In this document: positions 57,166 to 64,000 of the stretch, piece by piece | Layout of the letters: each line of letters begins with the position of its first letter | Numbering within the stretch: position 1 is the first letter of the stretch | DNA from: Saxidomus purpurata | Taxonomy: Eukaryota; Mollusca; Bivalvia; Venerida; Veneridae | Assembly (NCBI GenBank): GCA_022818135.1 | Contig: JAFMSR010000008.1 | Span: 6,255,679-6,319,678, forward strand | DNA length: 64,000 nucleotides | Reading direction: 5' to 3' | Program-made: the position numbers and the translations under genes | Notes under the pieces: generated by a model | What the model was told of the DNA's origin: nothing | The model's database searches: none | What the model saw: only the letters and a program-made list of their open reading frames with translations

Positions 57166-58540
57166 TTAATCCAAATCTAGTTTGCGCTTTATCATTTCAG
57201 GCAGCAAGTCCAGTTCTTCCTTTGGAAACGCATCACATTTTTTATTTTTTTAACCTTAACTTGTTCCATTTGTTCTTTAAGAGCTTTAATACGTTCTCCA
57301 AGAAGCTGCTCATTATTACGAAAATATCTGTAACACAGTCTTACATGCCTTAGCCTATTCTTTTTACTGCTTATCCGTGCCCATTGTGATTCAATTTTCT
57401 TTCTAATGAAATCTTGAAACGAAATATTGTCAGGAGTCAGGTCAATGATTTTTGTGTAATTCCTCTCTCTTTCGTGCAAGATGGTGGATCTGCACCAAGC
57501 TGTGTTCTGTGATCGAGTATTTTGAAGCTGCTATTTTAATCTCTCCCAAGCTAAACTCCGATGCTATAGCAATACTGATATTGTTTAGGTCATCAAGTTT
57601 GTATAGCTCTGAGAGTTGAATATGGTGGTATATTTCAACTGCATCTGCTACGTGCTTATCCTTCACAAGCTAAATCAGGAGAGTATGACATCGCTTTTCT
57701 AGTGCTTTGACTTGGTACTCTACAGCCAGTGGTAAAATTCCATACACGGTATTGCCTTAAATTACATTTAAATACATATATACGTATTTCAATACGATTT
57801 ACTGCAAACATGTTACCTGAGATCGTTAAATATGAAATTAATCGTTCATTATCTATAACATATTAGGTCATTGAAATTAAAAAGAGGATAAAAATGACAT
57901 TTCAACACTTACATGAGCAATTTGTTTTACGTCTTTTTTGTATAAAGTTATATACATGCATCAGTATTGCATATTGAGTGTTTCAATCGTTCAAAATTTT
58001 ATCAAAATCATCATTTGTTGAAAATAAAAACAGCATTCGTTAGAAATAAATTGAATTGTATAGCGATGCCCCAAGTTTCGATAGCGTTACGATGGTGGTG
58101 TGCTTAAAGTTACAATGGCGAGAATATGTTTTCCATTGTAACTTTGTCTAGTGCCAACGAAACATATCGTCATTGAATATGGTAACCTCTGCGTGCCTTA
58201 CATGTATTTTCTGTGGAAGTATTCTCTTTTCATGAAAAATATAAGATGAATTGAAAATAAAACAATTACTTGTCACACTTTCAATCCAGTCTGGATAGAA
58301 GCAACCCAGAAACTTCACAAAATCGTCATAATTCTTCCCAGGGAGATTAACTTCATTCTCTCCTTTCTCCTTGAAATCCGATTCTAACATAGCACGAAAC
58401 ACCGGCGAAGCAATACATAGTACAGCTTTAGATACATGTATTTTATGAGTGTCAACAATCAATGTCAGGTCAAACTGACCAGATTCACTGACAAAACTGT
58501 CGTCTACCATATATGCTTCAAATACTTCACCTGCTTCCAT
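57166..58540 (-). pseudogene. BTB/POZ-BACK protein gene, copy 1, disrupted
   Basis: Exon 1 (58270-58540) is intact. It starts MEAGEVFEAYMVDD and carries a BTB domain (FDLTLIVDTHKIHVSKAVLC, SPVFRAMLESDFKEKG, EVNLPGKNYDDFVKFL). The donor after 58270 joins in phase to an acceptor at 57756-57757. Exon 2 (57166-57755) encodes a BACK-like region but has an in-frame TAG at 57670-57672 where the second copy at 63.2 kb has CAG. It also has a frameshift near 57455 and another near 57240, next to T-runs. BTB proteins of this type are commonly substrate adaptors for Cullin-3 ligases; that role is family knowledge only. The T-run frameshift could be a sequencing error, but the nonsense codon is unlikely to be one. 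Confidence 0.75.
58270..58540 (-). CDS. BTB domain exon of copy 1
   Basis: 90 codons plus one base from ATG 58540 to donor ACAA|GTAATT. It holds most of a BTB/POZ fold with the usual D-L-x-L-x-V start and the H-x-x-V-L-x-x-x-S-P-V-F core. On its own it could still be expressed as a short BTB protein. Confidence 0.7.
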
Positions 58541-61500
58541 TGTAGTCCTGTCACCTTGATATTGAATCTTACCGTTTCATTTCAATACAAAATATCGATT
58601 TCGGAATTTTTTTTAATTGTCCTTCAATTGAATTATTGATTTAAACGTACTATGGGTAATTATCATTATGTGTAGTCTTCAACCGTATATAGTTCGAATA
58701 CGAGCACTGAGCCGTAAATATACTAGCTTATTAAAAACAACTTTTAGAACTAGGAAAATATAAAGGTCGTGGCTCAAAGGTCAAATTCAGACAGTTCTAT
58801 TACTTTTTATTGTATTTCTTTTAAACCGTTTTTATATTTCTTTTTCCTGTACTAACAGCTTCATGGCTTTACGCGCAAATATAGATATGTCCCTTGATAG
58901 AGAGACAGAGAGAAAGAGAGACAGAGACAGAGAGACACACACACAGAGGGGGGGGGGGGGGCAAACAGGCAGACAGTACTTCCCCAGCTTTTGAAAGTCC
59001 CGACATTTGCTACTCTGGGTAAAATAATCAAATAAGTTTATGTATGCAATTACTATTGGCAGGATTATGCACAAATTAAAGGGTAATTCGGCTTATTCAT
59101 ATAAAGCAAACAAGGTCTTGCTTCATCTATGTAACAGTTCACATTGCCATAGAATTTCTGTCTCTAATATCAGTCACAAAGATTAACTGGGATTTATTCT
59201 TACAAAATACAAATATTGAAGACACTGATTGGATATTTGAGAGTTATTTACTCTTCTCCAAGGCATAATCATTTACTCACAAGTACTCCTCTGCATGGTG
59301 ACAAATCACGTTTATATTTATATTCCTCCTTTACTCGAGTCATTTCTACCATTTCTATTGTACAAATCGGTTTTATTCAGTCTTTGTCTTGCCTTGTGAT
59401 CCTCTTAACTTGTTTATCCAAACCATGTCACTGGTGCAAAACTGGTCTTACCATATCTTTAGATTGAAAGAAACATAATCTAAGGTAGGCAAAGATCAAA
59501 GGTGAAATCTGCATTCAAATCTGTACATATGATTCATATTTCATTGCTGCTGTAGCTTCAAAAAGCAGAAAGTATGTCAGTAGGTCAAGGTCAGCCAATG
59601 TCGAAGTTGAAATCTAAACGCAAACTGTATAGTATACATAGTCCACATCTTATTAATTAATGGAGCTTCAAAACAGAAACAGGTCAGTAGGTCAAAGTTG
59701 AAATCTGAATGCATAACTATCCTATATAGTTTAAATTTCATTGATGCAGTAAGTAGGCAAGAAGGTTAAGTGACCCCGGATTTGACCCTGTTACATCAAA
59801 ATCAGTAGGAGTAATCTACTGGTCAAGACCAGCACCACTATCTAGTTTGAAGGTCATAGGCAGTACTGGTTCTCCGGTTTAAAACATAATAGATTAATCT
59901 AGTTACCTTTATATCAATAGAGGTCACTTAGTGGTTAAAATCAACTGTCCATGGGGTCTGAGAGTCCTATGCCTGGTGGTTTTTCATTGCAGCTTTGTAA
60001 TCCCATGGGAGTGGTCTATTTCGAACACCGGGGAACAATGTGAACAAACTTCGTAGAGGACAACTAGACAATGATATATGCTCTTGGCAATGCAGTTTCA
60101 GACAAGAACATATTGATTGTTTTCTTTTAACTCTATGTTCAAACAAGCCACCAAAAGGGCGTGGTCCGTTTTGACTCTAGTGACATTAATAAAACTTGGT
60201 AGAAGTACACTTAACAATGTTACATATAAAATATATAAGCTCTAGACCATGTGGTTTTTCCTGTAAGATTTAAGGAAATACAGGGGCATGATTTAAACAA
60301 ACTTGGAAGAGGTCCACTAGACACTGTTACACACCAAATGTCTTAGCTCTAGGCTTTGTTGTTTTTGGAGAAGATTTTTGAAGTTTTTCCTATACAAGTC
60401 TCTGAAAAACAGCTTATAAGTTGTCTATATTTCATATTGAATGTAAACGATTAATTAATGTTATAAAGCAATGTGGAAAACATATTTAGATTACTTTCGG
60501 TTTTATAAGGAAGACGTACGTTTATTTTTACTGCACTTTGAAAACCAAAATGCTTTAACTTTCTGTTACGAAAATGTACAGTCAAAAGATTGTATCTTAA
60601 TTAAAATGAGTTTATAGCAATATATCAAAGTGTGCTTCAATTTGCATAACATCTAATCTACATTGTATTTAAAAAAACCATTTTTGAAGTGAAACTGAGC
60701 GATGTTTTAAAAATAAGCACACACTAAAGGTATGGATACTGCAAATAGGCTGTGTTTTCAAACGTAGTCCATATTTATATATGGTGCAATTTCCTCAGTG
60801 AAGTTGTTAACATGTTGTGTTTTTTTTTCCGCTATTATTTGTTTGTTAATAAATAGTGTCTTTCTTAATATAAGCGTAGTGGTCTCAGAGGTGAAAGACT
60901 TGAATTCATGATAAAAAATAGCTGTATTAAAGCAATTTTATAGAAAACCGTACAAGCCACATTTATAGGTTTCAAACCAAAACAAAAAGGTATACATGTA
61001 GCACATATGAAACACGAGTTCGTCAAATACATGCCATGATTACGTCGCTGAATTACAAATTGGTTTCTGGGCAAGTCCAACACCAACCCATACTCAACAT
61101 GCACTTAAATATTACAAAACAGTTATGGAAAGATTCAGAACTTTCGAGGCTGTTGTCGTAGCTACAATAGCAAACGTAAATTGGCTTGCCATAGGGATCT
61201 AACTTTTTTCTTCAATTCCTCTTAATAATGCAAGCCATCGCGTGACCTTGTATACTAAAAGGAGAGTACTTTGTGCACATTAACAAAGTCAACAAATAAA
61301 AGCTTTATTTAAGTGTGTTGGCACGTAGACATTGTTTAAGTGCATCTATAAATATATAGACACTTGATCTTTGAGATTTCTGCTCTTATGAGGAAACAAT
61401 TACAATGTCATAATATATGTCTTATGTTTCATATTGTAAAAAATATTTCTAAACGCTAGTTAGTCGGTGATGTACGAAGTGAAATGAGTCATATCCCTGT

Positions 61501-62949
61501 CAATATTATGTATAACGAAAATGAATAGCATCAAATGTTAATTTATGTCAATCTTTTTGAAACACCGCGGCCATGACAATGATGACACGCCTACATCTAT
61601 GTCAGCAGTACAGTAATTATGGCCGGACACATTGTCCGTTTTATCTTTTGACCATCCACTTTGTAAGTAAGCCACATTCAAGTTGCACGTCACATTATTA
61701 AGTTTCTAGTTTCTAAGAGTTTCGTGGTCACTGAAAATCTTATATTTTTATCATTCTTGGAACTCGCACTTATCAGTATGCTGAAACTTAGCGAAGTAAG
61801 ACATTATTGTAGTGCCGTGAAACATTCACTTGATAGTTGGTTTTCTTTTTAGGGCGATTAACGATTTATTACAACATGTTGCTGTACATGTTTCTGCATT
61901 TAGTACAGAAACGAGACATTTTTCGATATGTGTTCTTCCTGAAAAAATACATTCATTTTATTGAGCGAATGTTTAATACTAACAGAAAATGATCTGCTAG
62001 ATGTAAGGCATGCTCCTTTAGCACTATAAAATTAACAACGGGAAATGGCTAAGAGAATGTGAAAGATATGCCTACAATTTGTTAGCGTTGTATCAGCTAC
62101 TTGACTTCACAGCCGTTGATGTAGCAAAAGCGCGTGTTTAATAGGTCATTGAATTATATAGAATGGTGCGGACACTAAATGCAAGGCTCGAACCTTTGAC
62201 CAAAAGTTGTTGCTTTGACCTTTTTAAGGCAATACAAAACTTACAAACCAATTATAAGCGACGTTATTAACGTCGTGGAAATGCAAGAATGTTGAATGGA
62301 CCAACGGGAAACACCCTTACAAAACAATTGTCAAATTTGGTAGTGTGGTTCATTATATACCAAACATTGATACATATGTATTGCCCTTAATAAATCGCCG
62401 GCAAATCCGTCAGTTTTCTTCTGGCAAAATGTCTTTCAATACCTTCTCTTCAGAATTCCACAACTCTAGCTTGAACGAAAGAACTCTGTTTCCATAATAG
62501 GACGATACTTCTGGTGAAAATACTATGCACTTGACAGGTTGCATGTGTTTGACACTATAAAGACGCATATTTCATCGAAGTCTGAACTATTTTTGCGATG
62601 TTTATAGGAATCAGTAATGGCTTTTTTCATTCCTGTATAAAATATTCCACCCATATTTAAACGTTTTCTTTACATAACGCTACCATAAACGTTTTAGTGA
62701 GTTTTGTGTATTTTGGAAGACACAAAATATGATGTATTAAGTTACATAATAATAATAATAAATTCTTTATTTAAAGAAGGTAACACATACAGAACGAATA
62801 TTCATATGACTTAGTTTAAACATGGCCTTCTGAAAAAGAAAACATGAAAAGTACATAAAGAAAACTTAAATTTCAACTATACACAACTCAGTTATACACC
62901 ATTCAGTATGACAATCACTCAATAATTCATAGCAAAATTTGAACTCCAT
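58541..62949. other. Intergenic between BTB copies
   Basis: AT-rich. A purine run of (GA)n with ACACAC and a G-run lies at 58898-58961. Degraded HINE-like phrases occur at about 60130-60400 (AAACTTGGTAGAAGT, TAGCTCTAGGCTTTG). A perfect 17-base palindromic stem CGACGTTATTAACGTCG lies near 62260. No gene is supported. Confidence 0.5.
58898..58961. repeat. (GA)n/(CA)n/G-run simple repeat
   Basis: AGAGAGACAGAG-type dinucleotide repeats, then ACACACACA, then a run of about 14 G. Confidence 0.9.
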
Positions 62950-62952
62950 TTA

Positions 62953-63120
62953 CAGTCAAATTTGTTAAAGACCGCTAGTAGTGAAACAAATCAGGAGGGC
63001 AAGAGAAGATGTCATTTAAGAACTCATGTAAATGAAGTAAAGGTGTTAATGATGACCTCAATCATACATATTAATCATTTTTCCAGCGAGTGACATTTGC
63101 TCACAAGTTTGACTGTAAAT
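62953..63120. mobile_element. MITE with TTACAGTCAAA ends
   Basis: The left TTACAGTCAAATTTGTTAAA and the right ACAAGTTTGACTGTAA are inverted. The interior has GACCGC. Same family of ends as 27414-27645. Confidence 0.65.
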
Positions 63121-63202
63121 AAAGAACAATCATACGTCATTTTTCACACGATACACATACGTGCTGTAGCAGTGTTATATTTCATCCTTTACATAGATCT
63201 GT

Positions 63203-63819
63203 TTAGTCCAAACCTAGTTTGCGTTTTAAAAGTTCAGGCAGCAAGTCCAGTTCTGTCTTTGGAAACACATCGCCTTCTCTAACATGCCTAGGTGGGTTTT
63301 TTTTTAAGTCATCTGTAAAAAGTTTAATCGTCTTTTGAAGCAGCTGCTTATCATTACGAAAATATCTAAAACATAGTCTTAGATCCCTTAGTTTATCAGC
63401 TTTACTGATTGGTTCATACCTCAACCGAGCTGATTCAAGTTCCTCTCTAATGAACTCTTCATACGAAGCAGCTTCACATAGTCTCGTACTGCTTTGAAGA
63501 CTTTTATCATCCCTTCTGTGTAATTCCTCTCGTTTTCGTGCAAGATGGTGGATCTGCACCAAGCTGTGTTCTGTGATCGGGTATTTTGAAGCTGCTATTT
63601 TAATCTCTCCCAAGCTAAATTCTGATGCTATAGCAATACTGATATTGTTTAGGTCATCAAGTTTGTATAGCTCTGAGAGTTGAATATGACGGTATATCTC
63701 CACTGCGTCTGCTACGTGCTTATCCTTCACCAGCTGAATCAGAAGATCATGGCATCGCCTTTCTAGCGCTTTGGCTTGGTACTCTACAGCTAGTGGTAAA
63801 ATTCCATACACGGTATTGC
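63203..63819 (-). CDS. BTB/POZ-BACK protein gene, copy 2, last exon
   Basis: The acceptor AAG at 63820-63822 is followed by 205 open codons to a stop at 63203. The peptide starts NTVYGILPLAVEYQAKALER and continues RCHDLLIQLVKDKHVADAVE, KLDDLNNISIAIASEFSLGE and LVQIHHLARKREELHRR, ending LLPELLKRKLGLD. It is the intact paralogue of the disrupted exon at 57.2-57.8 kb. The BTB exon should lie beyond 64000. Cul3-adaptor function is inferred from the family. Confidence 0.8.
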
Positions 63820-64000
63820 CTTAAATGACATTTAAAATACATTTGTATCTAGTTTAAGTACGATTTTACTGAAAATAGTTTTCCTGAGATCGTATAATAT
63901 ACAAGGCCGTTTAGATTAAAAAGAGGGTAACAACGACATTTCCAAACTGTTACGACTGGCTATGTATAATATATATCTATTCTTAGAGATGTAAAATCAA

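Overview
The window is eukaryotic: AT-rich, split genes with GT-AG introns, SINE-like insertions, MITEs and several families of transposons with internal tandem repeats. The gene content (INF2-type formin, neurobeachin, a mitochondria-eating-protein (MIEAP/SPATA18)-like gene, tandem BTB genes) and the 'pearl'-style repeats point to a bivalve mollusc. I cannot name the species. Two runs of exactly 500 N (4685-5184 and 40309-40808) are scaffold gaps of nominal size, so the window is really three contigs: 1-4684, 5185-40308 and 40809-64000.

Layout. Contig 1 has no gene I can support. Contig 2 starts with a complete 17-exon formin on the + strand (5745-26253, about 1,404 residues): an N-terminal diaphanous-inhibitory (armadillo) region, a Ser/His/Asn-rich linker where the FH1 domain should be, a full FH2 actin-nucleating domain, and a basic tail. 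Its introns carry several tandem-repeat transposons. From 26.3 to 32.9 kb the DNA is intergenic with repeats. An unrecognised first-exon-like ORF lies on the - strand at 32893-33186, and a 5'-truncated MIEAP-like gene on the - strand at 33755-39316. One MIEAP-like intron holds a 23-bp satellite.

Contig 3 opens in the middle of a neurobeachin/rugose gene on the + strand (40809-50334). Only the last 367 residues are present: the end of the BEACH-WD40 linker and the WD40 propeller, with one WD40 segment not found. The upstream BEACH and PH exons are nowhere in the window, and the divergent MIEAP-like gene loses its 5' exons at the same gap, so the 40.3 kb join is unsized or wrong. From 50.3 to 64 kb the sequence is intergenic with MITEs, plus two BTB gene copies on the - strand: one pseudogene with a nonsense codon and frameshifts (57166-58540) and the intact last exon of a second copy (63203-63819).

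The most unusual features are the formin without an FH1 domain, a set of unrelated-looking repeats that share the same terminal architecture (subterminal inverted repeat, then a hairpin, then CTCTTGTT; best read as non-autonomous helentron/'pearl' elements), a satellite whose units each carry acceptor-like and donor-like splice signals on the coding strand of the host gene, and a MITE carrying a small ORF.
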